Positions 1 to 8,274 of a stretch of DNA of 64,000 nucleotides are shown in pieces (position 1 is the first letter of the stretch; each line of letters starts with the position of its first letter). The stretch spans positions 1-64,000 of the forward strand of contig NZ_BMYO01000007.1 in the NCBI RefSeq assembly GCF_014652315.1, read 5' to 3'. A program made the translations under genes and the position numbers. Source of the DNA: Jeongeupia chitinilytica (lineage in GTDB: Bacteria > Pseudomonadota > Gammaproteobacteria > Burkholderiales > Chitinibacteraceae). Below the pieces are notes generated by a model that did no database searches, was not told where the DNA came from, and saw only the letters and a list, made by a program, of their open reading frames with translations.

Positions 1-10
1 CTCCCCATGC

Positions 11-43
11 AAACCCCCTGCAGCCATGCTGCAGGGGGTTTTT
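11..43 (+). terminator. Rho-independent terminator
   Basis: A perfect GC-rich stem (ccccctgcag / ctgcaggggg, loop ccat) is followed by a T run, with an A run on the 5' side. It probably ends a gene lying left of the window. The A/T symmetry means it could also act on the minus strand, downstream of the CinA-like gene. Nothing further is recognisable between it and position 137. Confidence 0.85.
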
Positions 44-136
44 GCTTTGGCGCGACGCGACGGCTGCGGCAGATCTGGGGCTATTGCCGTGAAGAATGCC
101 GCTATCCGGGCAGGAACTTCGCTGCGCCGGCCACGC

Positions 137-871
137 TCAGATCAGGTTGATGCCGCGTAGTGACAGGGCCTGCCGTAGAAAGTCGTAAGCCTCATCGACC
201 TCAGGTTCCTGACCGCTGACGCTGAAATCGATGTGGGGTGCCGGATGGCGTTCATTGCCGTACGACGGCAGGCTGCTGAAGCGCACTGCCGGCCAGTGTT
301 GGACCAGTTCCTGCATCAGGTCGATCAGCTCGCCCTCCCGTGCGTCGATGGCAATCAGCGAATGGCGGATCTCGGCAGCAACGGCAGGGTAGTATTGGTC
401 GAGCAGCCAGGCGCACATGGGCCAGGCCATTTCCGGAAATCCCGGCAGCAGATGGGTGTGCCCGCAGCGGCAACCTGCAACCTGATTGACCGGGTTGGGG
501 ATCAGGCCGGCGCCAGCGGGAAAATCGGCCATGTGAATGCGATGCGGATAGGCGGCTTCGCCAAAACGCTGTTCGATCAAACCGCCCGCTTCGGTATGGC
601 GCACGAGTGGCAGGTCCAGTGCACGTGCCAGTGCGAGGCGTGTATGGTCGTCCGGTGTCGCGCCGATGCCGCCGCAACTGATGAGCGGCAGCCCTCGCGC
701 CTGCTGTTGCCGGAAGGCCGCCTCAAGACGATCGGGCTGGTCGGGCAGATAGTAGACGCCGGCGAGATGGTGGCCCCGCTCTTCAAGTAGTGCCAGGATC
801 GCTGCAAAGTGCCGGTCCTGACGGCGTCCCGAAAGGATTTCGTCGCCGATGATGAAAAGTTCAAATTCCAT
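137..871 (-). CDS. Molybdopterin-binding (CinA N-terminal/MoaB-Mog type) domain protein
   Basis: 244 aa. The MoCF/CinA fold is shown by IGDEILSG (residues 8-15) and the GGIGATPDDHT loop (67-77), which in this family bind molybdopterin or nucleotide-like ligands. An LPGFPEM motif follows near residue 141. The C-terminal nicotinamide-nucleotide amidase domain of full CinA (about 400 aa) is absent, so deamidase activity is not expected. It is a single gene divergent from the diiron gene at 987. No molybdenum cofactor genes are nearby, so its substrate is unknown. Family assignment is firm; function is inferred. Confidence 0.85.
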   Translation of the reverse strand: MEFELFIIGDEILSGRRQDRHFAAILALLEERGHHLAGVYYLPDQPDRLEAAFRQQQARGLPLISCGGIGATPDDHTRLALARALDLPLVRHTEAGGLIEQRFGEAAYPHRIHMADFPAGAGLIPNPVNQVAGCRCGHTHLLPGFPEMAWPMCAWLLDQYYPAVAAEIRHSLIAIDAREGELIDLMQELVQHWPAVRFSSLPSYGNERHPAPHIDFSVSGQEPEVDEAYDFLRQALSLRGINLI

Positions 872-986
872 ATGACACTCTGATGACTTGGCCGCAAACG
901 CTTGCCGCTCGCGTTGGCAGCAGGTCTAATTAGGGGTTTATCTATTTTGTTCAGTTTGCCGCGCCCCGGCGCAGGAGTCGATCCCG

Positions 987-1823
987 ATGCTTTACCCGCA
1001 ATTGTTCGCCGACCTCGAAAAAGCCCGTTGGGATATGGCCGACGATATCCAATGGGATGCGTTTGACGCCAGCCTGTTGTCCGACGAACAAGCGATGACG
1101 ATCAAGATGAACGCGATCACCGAGTGGTCGGCCCTGCCGGCGACCGAGATGTTTCTGCGTGACAATCAGGACGACAGCGACTTCTCGGCCTTCATGTCGA
1201 TCTGGTTCTATGAAGAGCAGAAGCACTCGCTGGTGCTGATGGAATACCTGCGTCGTTTCCGCCCCGAACTGGCGCCAACCGAGGAAGAGCTGCACGAAAT
1301 CCGTTTCAATTTTGATCCGGCGCCGGCGCTGGAAACGCTGATGCTGCATTTCTGCGGCGAAGTGCGCCTGACGCAGTGGTATCGCCGTGCGGCCGACTGG
1401 CATACCGAACCGGTGATCAAGCAGATCTACAAGACGCTGTCGACGGACGAAGCGCGCCACGGTGGTGCTTACCTCAAGTACATGAAACGGGCGATCGACC
1501 GCACGGGCAACGAAGCCAGGCTGGCCTTTGCCAAGATCGGTTTCCTGATGGCGTCGAGCGCGCGTTCGGGCAAGCCGATGCATCCGACCAATCTGCACGT
1601 CAGCAAGGAACACTTTCCGCGCGATACCATCCAGAGCCGTCTGCCGGACCCGGAGTGGCTGGAGCGCTGGCTGGACGAGCAGATCCAGTTCGACAAGGAA
1701 TGCGAAGGCCGGGTCATCGGCGGCATCCTGCGCAACCTGTCGAGCTTGTTCGGCGAGAAGTTCGAAACACCGGCCGAGCTGAACCGCTACCGCAAGCAGC
1801 TGCTGGCCGGCCAGGGCGAATGA
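987..1823 (+). CDS. Ferritin-like diiron protein, acyl-ACP desaturase-like
   Basis: 278 aa, soluble, mostly helical. Diiron ligands are visible: Glu46 (ITEWSALP), Glu77-x-x-His80 (EEQKH), Glu125 (CGEVRL) and Glu155-x-x-His158 (DEARH). This is the four-helix pattern of soluble fatty-acid desaturases and related oxidoreductases. An upstream GCAGGAG supports ATG 987. It overlaps rfaE2 by 4 bp (ATGA), so the two are probably translationally coupled. An acyl-chain oxidation role fits the envelope-related neighbours but is inferred; some members of this superfamily have other substrates. Confidence 0.75.
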   Translation: MLYPQLFADLEKARWDMADDIQWDAFDASLLSDEQAMTIKMNAITEWSALPATEMFLRDNQDDSDFSAFMSIWFYEEQKHSLVLMEYLRRFRPELAPTEEELHEIRFNFDPAPALETLMLHFCGEVRLTQWYRRAADWHTEPVIKQIYKTLSTDEARHGGAYLKYMKRAIDRTGNEARLAFAKIGFLMASSARSGKPMHPTNLHVSKEHFPRDTIQSRLPDPEWLERWLDEQIQFDKECEGRVIGGILRNLSSLFGEKFETPAELNRYRKQLLAGQGE

Positions 1824-2314
1824 GCATGCTGTCGGTCTCCTTCGAGCAGAAGCTCTGTCCGCCCGAACAGTTGGCCGACCGGCTGGCGACTCTGCCGCGG
1901 CCGCTGGTGTTCACCAACGGCTGCTTCGATATCCTGCACCGCGGTCACGTGACCTATCTGGCGCAGGCCCGCTCGCTCGGTGCCGGCATGGTCGTCGCGC
2001 TGAATACCGATGCCTCCGTCCGCCGGCAGGGCAAGGGTGACGATCGGCCGATCAACGCGCTGGAGCAGCGTGCCGCAGTGATCGCGGCGCTCGAGAGCGT
2101 CAGTCTGGTCACGTGGTTCGACGCCGATACGCCGTACGAGCTGATTCTGGCGGTCCGCCCGGACATTCTCGTCAAGGGCGGTGACTGGGCGGTCGACAAC
2201 ATCGTTGGCGCCAGGGAGGTGTTCGGCTGGGGCGGTGCCGTGCATTCGATCCCGTTCCTGCACCAGACCTCGACCACGCGCACACTGGAGAAGATCCGCA
2301 GTGCAAATTCCTGA
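1820..2314 (+). CDS. rfaE2: D-glycero-beta-D-manno-heptose 1-phosphate adenylyltransferase
   Basis: 164 aa cytidylyltransferase-like enzyme that activates heptose phosphate to ADP-heptose for the LPS inner core. The nucleotidyltransferase signature TNGCFDILHRGHV (HxGH near the N-terminus) and a later STTR-type motif (TSTTRTLEKI) are visible. It corresponds to the C-terminal half of E. coli HldE; the kinase half is not encoded here and must lie elsewhere. ATG 1820 overlaps the previous stop; a second in-frame ATG at 1826 is a possible start. It overlaps the MscS gene by 14 bp. Confidence 0.9.
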   Translation: MSMLSVSFEQKLCPPEQLADRLATLPRPLVFTNGCFDILHRGHVTYLAQARSLGAGMVVALNTDASVRRQGKGDDRPINALEQRAAVIAALESVSLVTWFDADTPYELILAVRPDILVKGGDWAVDNIVGAREVFGWGGAVHSIPFLHQTSTTRTLEKIRSANS

Positions 2315-3635
2315 CCGGCAGAACCTGGTCATCGACCTGCTGGCCGACGTCAACCGGTCGGGCCTGCTCCACCCGCAGATGCTGGCGCAGGCCGGCGTCC
2401 TGTTGCTGGTGCTGCTCCTTGCCTGGTGCGGGAACACGTATCTCAAGCCCAAACTCGGCCTCGAAAACAGCCGCTGGCGCGCCGGAGGAGAGGGGCTGCT
2501 ACGGATCTTCTTCCCGCTGAACGCGCTGATCCTGCTGTTCATCGGCGGCCGCGTGCTGGGGCTGATCTATCCGGAACGCCATTCCCTGCTGGCGATCTCG
2601 GCCGTGCTGCTGACGGCCATGGCCAACATCCGCGTGCTGGTCTACATGCTGCAGCACGTGTTCGACGGCGCGCACTGGGTCAGGCGGGGTGAGCGCTACA
2701 TCGCCGCGGCGATCTGGGGCGTGTACGTGCTGCACGTCCTCGGCATCCTGCCGGAGGTGGCGGAAGCGCTGGATGCGATCAGCTTCACGATGGGCAAGAG
2801 CCGCATTTCGGTCCTGCTGATCCTGCAGGGCATCGCTTCGGTCGCCGCGACGCTGCTGATCGCGCTGTGGGTTGCAAGGCTGTTCGAACGCCGGCTGATG
2901 CGTGCGTCGGTGATCGACATGAACGTCCGCGTCGTGCTGGTCAAGCTGGTGCAGACCGGCCTCGTGGTGCTGGCCGTGATCATCGCGCTGCCGCTGGTCG
3001 GCATCGACCTGACCGTGCTGTCGGTATTCGGCGGTGCACTCGGCGTCGGCCTCGGTTTCGGCCTGCAGAAGATCGCGTCGAACTACGTGTCGGGCTTCAT
3101 CATCCTGATCGACCGGTCGATCAAGATCGGCGATCTCGTGACCATCGACAACCGGCAGGGCGTGATCGCGAGCATCACTTCGCGTTATGTCGTGCTCAAG
3201 AGTGCCGACGGGACCGAGGCGCTGATTCCGAACGACACGCTGGTCACTTCGACCGTGGTCAACCAGTCGTATCTGGAAAGGAAGATCTGGACCAAGGTGC
3301 CGGTGTCGGTCGCGTACGAAAGCGATCTCGACCACGTGATGAAGCTGCTGGTCGACATCGCGTCGGCGCATCCGCGCATCATGACGGATCCGCCGCCGCG
3401 CGCCTACATCGAGACCTTCGGCGCCAGTTCGGTCGACATGTCGGTCGGCTTCTGGCTCAAGGATCCGGAAAACGGCCAGCTGAGCCTGCGTTCGGAAATC
3501 AATCAGCGCATCTGGGCGGCTTTCCGCGAACACGGCGTCAACATTCCGTTCAACCGCCTCGACGTGGTCCACTTCCGTCCGAACGAACGCCAGGCCGGTG
3601 ACGGCAACCTGCAGGGGTGCTCGCAGCCGGAGTGA
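2301..3635 (+). CDS. MscS-family mechanosensitive ion channel
   Basis: 444 aa from GTG 2301, chosen because GGAG lies 10 bp upstream and longer in-frame starts run deep into rfaE2. About six hydrophobic segments (roughly 30-45, 68-88, 97-117, 133-151, 171-191, 212-232) precede the pore-lining helix with the Gly/Ala-rich GGALGVGLGFGLQKIASNY (244-262). The beta domain (IGDLVTIDNRQGVI) and C-terminal alpha/beta vestibule follow. It is longer than E. coli MscS (286 aa) because of extra N-terminal membrane segments. It should release solutes on hypo-osmotic shock from the inner membrane. Confidence 0.9.
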   Translation: MQIPDRQNLVIDLLADVNRSGLLHPQMLAQAGVLLLVLLLAWCGNTYLKPKLGLENSRWRAGGEGLLRIFFPLNALILLFIGGRVLGLIYPERHSLLAISAVLLTAMANIRVLVYMLQHVFDGAHWVRRGERYIAAAIWGVYVLHVLGILPEVAEALDAISFTMGKSRISVLLILQGIASVAATLLIALWVARLFERRLMRASVIDMNVRVVLVKLVQTGLVVLAVIIALPLVGIDLTVLSVFGGALGVGLGFGLQKIASNYVSGFIILIDRSIKIGDLVTIDNRQGVIASITSRYVVLKSADGTEALIPNDTLVTSTVVNQSYLERKIWTKVPVSVAYESDLDHVMKLLVDIASAHPRIMTDPPPRAYIETFGASSVDMSVGFWLKDPENGQLSLRSEINQRIWAAFREHGVNIPFNRLDVVHFRPNERQAGDGNLQGCSQPE

Positions 3636-3706
3636 AAACTGCCGTACCCGCGTTTGGTATGAACGGTCAAGCACTGTCGCAAAAAATTGAGTAAGATCAA
3701 CGCTTC

Positions 3707-3737
3707 GCCCGCGCGCATCCGCTGCGCGGGCGTTTTT
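3707..3737 (+). terminator. Rho-independent terminator after the MscS gene
   Basis: A stem of gcccgcgc pairs with gcgcgggc across a short loop and is followed by five T residues. It separates the rfaE2-MscS operon from the desaturase gene at 3761. Confidence 0.8.
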
Positions 3738-3760
3738 ACACGACTGGAGAATCGACGATC

Positions 3761-4942
3761 ATGACTTGGCTGAATGGCCTGATCGACCTGCCCTGGTGGG
3801 GCTATATCGTGGTGATGCTGGTGTTCACGCACATCACCATCGCGTCGGTGACGATCTATCTGCACCGCCATCAGGCGCACCGCGCCATCGACCTGGGACC
3901 GATTCCCAGCCACTTTTTCCGTTTCTGGCTGTGGCTGACCACCGGCATGGTGACCAAGCAGTGGGCCGCGATCCACCGCAAGCACCACGCCAAGTGCGAA
4001 ACCGCGGAAGATCCGCACAGCCCGCAGGTGCTCGGGATCAAGAAGGTCTTCTTCGAGGGCGCAGAGCTGTACCGTGCCGCCTGCAAGGTCGACGAGACCA
4101 TGGAGAAGTTCGGCCACGGTACGCCGGACGACTGGCTCGAACGCAACCTCTACAGCAAGCACAGCGCGATGGGCCCGACGACGATGATGATCGTCAATCT
4201 GGCGCTGTTCGGCGTCAACGGCATCTGGATCTGGGCGCTGCAGATGGTCTGGATTCCGTTCTGGGCCGCCGGCGTCATCAACGGTCTGGGCCACTACGTC
4301 GGCTACCGCAACTTCGAGTGTGAGGATGCGTCGACCAACCTCGTACCGTGGGGCATCATCGTCGGCGGCGAGGAGCTGCACAACAATCACCACACCTTCG
4401 GTACGTCGGCGAAGTTCTCGTACAAGTGGTTCGAGTTCGACATCGGCTGGGGCTACATCCGTGCGATGGAAATGCTGCGCATGGCCAAGGTCCGTCGCGT
4501 TGCGCCGAAGATGAAGACCGTCGGTGCCCGGCCGGAGCTCGACGAGCAGGCGCTGAGCGCCATCGTCGCCAACCGCTACGCGATCGCTGCGCATTACGCG
4601 CGCACCTTCAAGGAAACCGTGGCCGACGAGTTCGACAAGCTGCGCGCACATGCCCACCTGCCGCAGGTCGACCTGAAGCAGATGAAGGTCTGGCTGAAGC
4701 AGGACGCCAAGGACACCGCCGAGAGCGACAAGCCGAAGCTCGATGCCATCCTCGCGCACAGCAAGGTACTGGCGCAGGTTTACCAGATGCGCCAGGAGCT
4801 GACCCGCTTGTGGGAACGCTCGGCCCTGTCGCGGCCGGAGCTGGTCAAGCACCTGCAGGACTGGTGCGCCCGTGCCGAGGCCAGCGGCATCAAGTCGCTG
4901 CAGGACTTCTCGATGCGTCTGCGTACCGTTGCCGTGGTCTGA
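3761..4942 (+). CDS. Membrane acyl-CoA (delta-9 type) fatty acid desaturase
   Basis: 393 aa integral membrane diiron enzyme introducing a cis double bond into acyl chains. The three diagnostic histidine boxes are HRHQAH (35-40), HRKHH (72-76) and HNNHH (207-211), with hydrophobic segments at about 13-33, 52-68 and 140-178. The last 120 residues are a hydrophilic, charged helical extension. The gene is monocistronic between two terminators. A soluble diiron desaturase-like protein is encoded 2 kb upstream, so two unrelated diiron lipid-oxidation folds lie close together. Confidence 0.92.
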   Translation: MTWLNGLIDLPWWGYIVVMLVFTHITIASVTIYLHRHQAHRAIDLGPIPSHFFRFWLWLTTGMVTKQWAAIHRKHHAKCETAEDPHSPQVLGIKKVFFEGAELYRAACKVDETMEKFGHGTPDDWLERNLYSKHSAMGPTTMMIVNLALFGVNGIWIWALQMVWIPFWAAGVINGLGHYVGYRNFECEDASTNLVPWGIIVGGEELHNNHHTFGTSAKFSYKWFEFDIGWGYIRAMEMLRMAKVRRVAPKMKTVGARPELDEQALSAIVANRYAIAAHYARTFKETVADEFDKLRAHAHLPQVDLKQMKVWLKQDAKDTAESDKPKLDAILAHSKVLAQVYQMRQELTRLWERSALSRPELVKHLQDWCARAEASGIKSLQDFSMRLRTVAVV

Positions 4943-4963
4943 TCCCGGCGGCGTCAAGCGAAC

Positions 4964-4990
4964 AAAGGCGGGCCAGATGGCCCGCCTTTT
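4964..4990 (+). terminator. Rho-independent terminator after the desaturase
   Basis: aaaggcgggcc pairs with ggcccgccttt around a short agat loop, with a T-rich tail. Confidence 0.85.
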
Positions 4991-5026
4991 GTTTTATGCT
5001 TGGGAAGAACCCACCGAGGAAACGTC

Positions 5027-5377
5027 ATGTCCAGCATCCAGCGTTACCACATCGGCCCGCGCTTGGCCGAAATTGTCGTGCACAACAATACCGTCTATCT
5101 GGCCGGCCAGATTGCCGATACGCTAGACAAAGATGCTCGCGGCCAGACCGACGAGGTGCTGGCGTGTATCGACCGGCTGCTCGCCGAGGTCGGTTCGGAC
5201 AAGCAGAAGATCCTCTCGGTGACGATCTATCTGGCCGACATGGCCGACTACGACGACATGAACGAAGCGTGGTCGGCATGGGTACCGCAGGGGCATACGC
5301 CGGCGCGGGCGACGGTCGAGGCCCGCCTCGCCGATCCGCGCTACAAGGTTGAAATGTCGGTGATCGCTGCACTCTGA
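5027..5377 (+). CDS. RidA/YjgF/Rid family protein
   Basis: 116 aa, the usual length of this trimeric family. Members typically hydrolyse reactive imine/enamine intermediates made by PLP enzymes. The C-terminal stretch with PARATVEARLADP and the YLAGQIA strand near the N-terminus match the fold, and Arg in the PAR(A/S) motif is the usual substrate-carboxylate ligand. ATG 5027 is preceded by GAGGA; an upstream in-frame start at 5000 lacks a ribosome site. The gene lies 33 bp before the chitinase gene and may be cotranscribed. Subgroup and substrate are uncertain. Confidence 0.85.
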   Translation: MSSIQRYHIGPRLAEIVVHNNTVYLAGQIADTLDKDARGQTDEVLACIDRLLAEVGSDKQKILSVTIYLADMADYDDMNEAWSAWVPQGHTPARATVEARLADPRYKVEMSVIAAL

Positions 5378-5410
5378 TTTCGCTGCAGCCGGTCCCGCAA
5401 CGGAGGACAC

Positions 5411-6481
5411 ATGGCTGCACCGATCCTGCTGGCATACATTGCCGGCTGGCAAGATTTTTCCCGACTGCCGCTCGAACGCGATGCGGAACGGCTCACCCAC
5501 ATCTGCTACGCCTTTGCCAACATCCGCGACGGCGAGGTGGTGCTGTTCACCAACAGCGAAGAGGCAGGCGGCCAGCCGCGCGCCGAATCGCGCATCGCCG
5601 ATCTGGTTGCGTTGCGCGGCCGTCACCCGCACCTGAAACTGCTGATCTCGATCGGCGGCTGGAGCGCCGACGGTTTCTCCGACGCGGCGTTGACCGCGGA
5701 AAGCCGTGCCGCGTTCGCCGCATCGGCGATCGCCTTCATGCAGCAGTACGGTTTCGACGGCATCGACCTCGACTGGGAGTACCCGACCCACGACATGGCC
5801 GACATCAAGGCGCGGCCGGAAGACAAGGCCAACTTCACGCTGATGCTGGCCGAATTGCGCCGCCAGCTCGACGCCCTGTCGGCGGCCGACGGCCGCGGTG
5901 TGCACCACCTGCTGACGATCGCCGCCGGTGCCGGCCAGTACTATCTCGACGGCGTCGAGATGGAGGCCGTCGCGGCGCAATGCGACTTCGTCAACCTGAT
6001 GACCTACGACTTCTACAACGGCTGGGCGACCCGCGCCGGCCACCACACCAACCTCTACAACACGCCGGTCGATCCCGAGGGCGACAGCTGCGCCAGATCG
6101 GTTGCGCTGTTCACGGCGGCCGGTGTGCCGCGGAACAAGCTGGTGCTCGGTTGCGCCTTCTACGGCCGCAGTCTCAAGGGGGTCGGCGCCGCCGGACTGG
6201 GGGCGCCGGGGACGCCGAAGAGCAACGGCTTCGATTCGTTCACGCTGATTACCGAACTGCTGGCCTCCGGCCGGGCGGTGCGCCACTGGGATGCGGATGC
6301 GCAGGCGCCGTGGCTGCTGGTCGACGGCGATACCTTCATTTCGTATGACGATGCCGAATCGATCCGTGCCAAGACGGCGTTCATCCGCAGCGAGGGACTC
6401 GCCGGCGGTTTCTTCTGGGAATACACCGAGGACGAAACCGATACGCTGCTGACCACGTTGTGGCAGGGACTGGTCGACTGA
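5411..6481 (+). CDS. Glycoside hydrolase family 18 chitinase-like protein
   Basis: 356 aa single GH18 TIM-barrel domain. The active-site motif DGIDLDWEYP (116-125) gives the DxxDxDxE signature, with Glu123 as catalytic acid; SIGGW at 80-84 is the second conserved strand. No signal peptide, lipobox or chitin-binding module is present, so the product looks cytoplasmic and may cleave imported chitooligosaccharides rather than polymer. CGGAGG lies just before ATG 5411. It ends at a bidirectional terminator. The family call is firm; substrate is inferred. Confidence 0.92.
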   Translation: MAAPILLAYIAGWQDFSRLPLERDAERLTHICYAFANIRDGEVVLFTNSEEAGGQPRAESRIADLVALRGRHPHLKLLISIGGWSADGFSDAALTAESRAAFAASAIAFMQQYGFDGIDLDWEYPTHDMADIKARPEDKANFTLMLAELRRQLDALSAADGRGVHHLLTIAAGAGQYYLDGVEMEAVAAQCDFVNLMTYDFYNGWATRAGHHTNLYNTPVDPEGDSCARSVALFTAAGVPRNKLVLGCAFYGRSLKGVGAAGLGAPGTPKSNGFDSFTLITELLASGRAVRHWDADAQAPWLLVDGDTFISYDDAESIRAKTAFIRSEGLAGGFFWEYTEDETDTLLTTLWQGLVD

Positions 6482-6494
6482 GACCGCAAAAAAG

Positions 6495-6519
6495 AAAAAC
6501 CGCCTTCGGGCGGTTTTTC
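6495..6519. terminator. Bidirectional terminator between chitinase and ETF-QO genes
   Basis: aaaaaccgcc ttcg ggcggttttt is symmetric, with A and T runs on either side, and sits between two convergent genes. Confidence 0.9.
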
Positions 6520-6529
6520 TCTTGCATGG

Positions 6530-8167
6530 CTACATCCGGCTGTACTGCGGGCCGCCACCGCCTTCGGGCGTGGCCCACACGATGTTTTGCGTCGGGTCCT
6601 TGATGTCGCAGGTCTTGCAGTGGATGCAATTGCTGGCGTTGATCTGCAGCCGCGGGCCGTAGTGGTCCTCGACGATCTCGTAGACGCCGGCCGGGCAGTA
6701 GCGCGATTCCGGGCTGGCAAACCTGGCGAGGTTGACGTCGATGGCCTTGGCCGGGTCGGTCAGCCGCAGATGGGCGGGCTGATCCTCGGTGTGCTGGACG
6801 CTCGAAAACGTCAGCGAGGTCAGCTTGTCAAAGCTGAGCACGCCGTCGGGTTTCGGATAGATGATCGGGCTGAACTCGTTCGCCGGCCTGAGCTTGGCAT
6901 GATCGGCGCCGGCATGCTTCAGCGTCCACGGCAGGCGGATGCCGAACTGGCGCAGGGTCAGTTCGGCCCCGGTACAGGCGACGCCGAGCAGCGTGCCGAA
7001 GCGTGACAGCATCGGCTTGGCATTGCGGACGACGTCGAGCTCCTTCCACGTCCACGACTGTTTCAGCGCGGCCGGGTAGGCGGCCAGTTCGTCGTGGCTG
7101 CGACCGGCGGCAATGGCGTCGGCGACGGCATTGGCAGCGATCATGCCGGAGTTGATCGCGTTGTGGATGCCCTTGATCCGCGGCAGATTGATGAAGCCGG
7201 CCGAGTCGCCGATCAGTGCACCGCCCGGGAACGTCAGCTTCGGCAGCGACTGCAGGCCGCCTTCGGCAATGGCGCGGGCACCGTATTCGAGCCGCTCGCC
7301 GCCGTCGAGGTGGGCGCGGATCGCCGGATGGGTCTTGAAGCGCTGGAATTCCTCGTACGGGTTGATGTACGGGTTGGCATAGTCGAGGTGGACGACGAAA
7401 CCGACCGCGATCAGCCCGTCGGCCTGGTGATAGAGGAAGCCGCCACCGCCGGTGCTGTTGTCGAGCGGCCAGCCGAGCGAATGCACGACGGTGCCGGGCT
7501 GGTGCCGGGCCGGTGCGGCCCGCCACAGCTCTTTCAGGCCGATGCCGAATTTCTGCACGTCGCTGTCGGTGCGCAGCTTGAACTGCGTTTCGGCCTTGCG
7601 TGTCAGCGAGCCGCGCGCGCCTTCGCTCAGCAGGGTGTATTTCGCCCTGATCAGCATGCCCGGCGCGTACTCGGGGCCGGCCTGACCGTTGCGCTTGATG
7701 CCGAAATCGCCGGTGATCACGCCGTTGAGCGCACCGTGTTCGTCGAGCGACAGTTCGGCGGCGGCAAAACCCGGGTAGATTTCCACCCCGAGTGCTTCGG
7801 CCTGCGTTGCCAGCCAGCGCGCCAGCTCGCCGAGGCTGAGGATTTCACAGCCGTCGTTCTTGAGTATTTTCGGCAACAGCGCGTGCGGCAGCGTTTCGGC
7901 TTCGGATTGCTTGAGGAACAGCATCTCCTCGCGCGCAACCGGTACGCGCAATTTCAGCGGTGCCTTGCGCCATTCGGGCAGCAGCTCGTCGAGCGCTCGC
8001 GGGTCGATCACCGCGCCCGACAGCAGGTGGGCGCCGACTTCCGGCCCTTTTTCGAGTACGCAAACGCTCACGTCGGGCGCGCGTTGCTTCAGGCGGATCG
8101 CCGCAGCCAGACCCGCAGGGCCGGCGCCGACGACCACAACGTCGTATTCCATTTCGTCGCGTTGCAT
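6530..8167 (-). CDS. Electron transfer flavoprotein-ubiquinone oxidoreductase
   Basis: 545 aa, close to the family's usual size. It passes electrons from reduced ETF to the quinone pool. An N-terminal FAD Rossmann motif GAGPAG (14-19) is followed by the quinone-binding middle region. A C-terminal [4Fe-4S] ferredoxin-like domain carries the cluster cysteines (YCPAGVYE, and CIHCKTCDIKDP near the end). Divergent from etfBA, its physiological partner, across 107 AT-rich bases. A start at 8152 (MEYDVV) is possible in place of 8167. It probably links acyl-CoA or amino-acid dehydrogenases to respiration. Confidence 0.95.
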   Translation of the reverse strand: MQRDEMEYDVVVVGAGPAGLAAAIRLKQRAPDVSVCVLEKGPEVGAHLLSGAVIDPRALDELLPEWRKAPLKLRVPVAREEMLFLKQSEAETLPHALLPKILKNDGCEILSLGELARWLATQAEALGVEIYPGFAAAELSLDEHGALNGVITGDFGIKRNGQAGPEYAPGMLIRAKYTLLSEGARGSLTRKAETQFKLRTDSDVQKFGIGLKELWRAAPARHQPGTVVHSLGWPLDNSTGGGGFLYHQADGLIAVGFVVHLDYANPYINPYEEFQRFKTHPAIRAHLDGGERLEYGARAIAEGGLQSLPKLTFPGGALIGDSAGFINLPRIKGIHNAINSGMIAANAVADAIAAGRSHDELAAYPAALKQSWTWKELDVVRNAKPMLSRFGTLLGVACTGAELTLRQFGIRLPWTLKHAGADHAKLRPANEFSPIIYPKPDGVLSFDKLTSLTFSSVQHTEDQPAHLRLTDPAKAIDVNLARFASPESRYCPAGVYEIVEDHYGPRLQINASNCIHCKTCDIKDPTQNIVWATPEGGGGPQYSRM

Positions 8168-8274
8168 TAATTACTCGTTCGCATATCTAAATAACGGATA
8201 TAAAATATAGAAACAATCCGATTAACTGATATTTTAATGCCGAATAAAATGTCGGGCAAACTGTAGGAGTGCCC
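8168..8274. promoter_or_regulatory. Divergent promoter region of ETF-QO and etfBA
   Basis: These 107 bases are strikingly AT-rich compared with their surroundings (for example ataaaatatag and gatattttaatg) and hold the start regions of two divergent, functionally linked operons. The etfB ribosome site AGGAG is at 8265-8269. I cannot assign individual -35/-10 boxes securely. Confidence 0.55.

Noticed and set aside
7094..8170. Plus-strand open frame opposite ETF-quinone oxidoreductase
   Set aside because: Shadow of a gene with intact FAD and iron-sulfur motifs.
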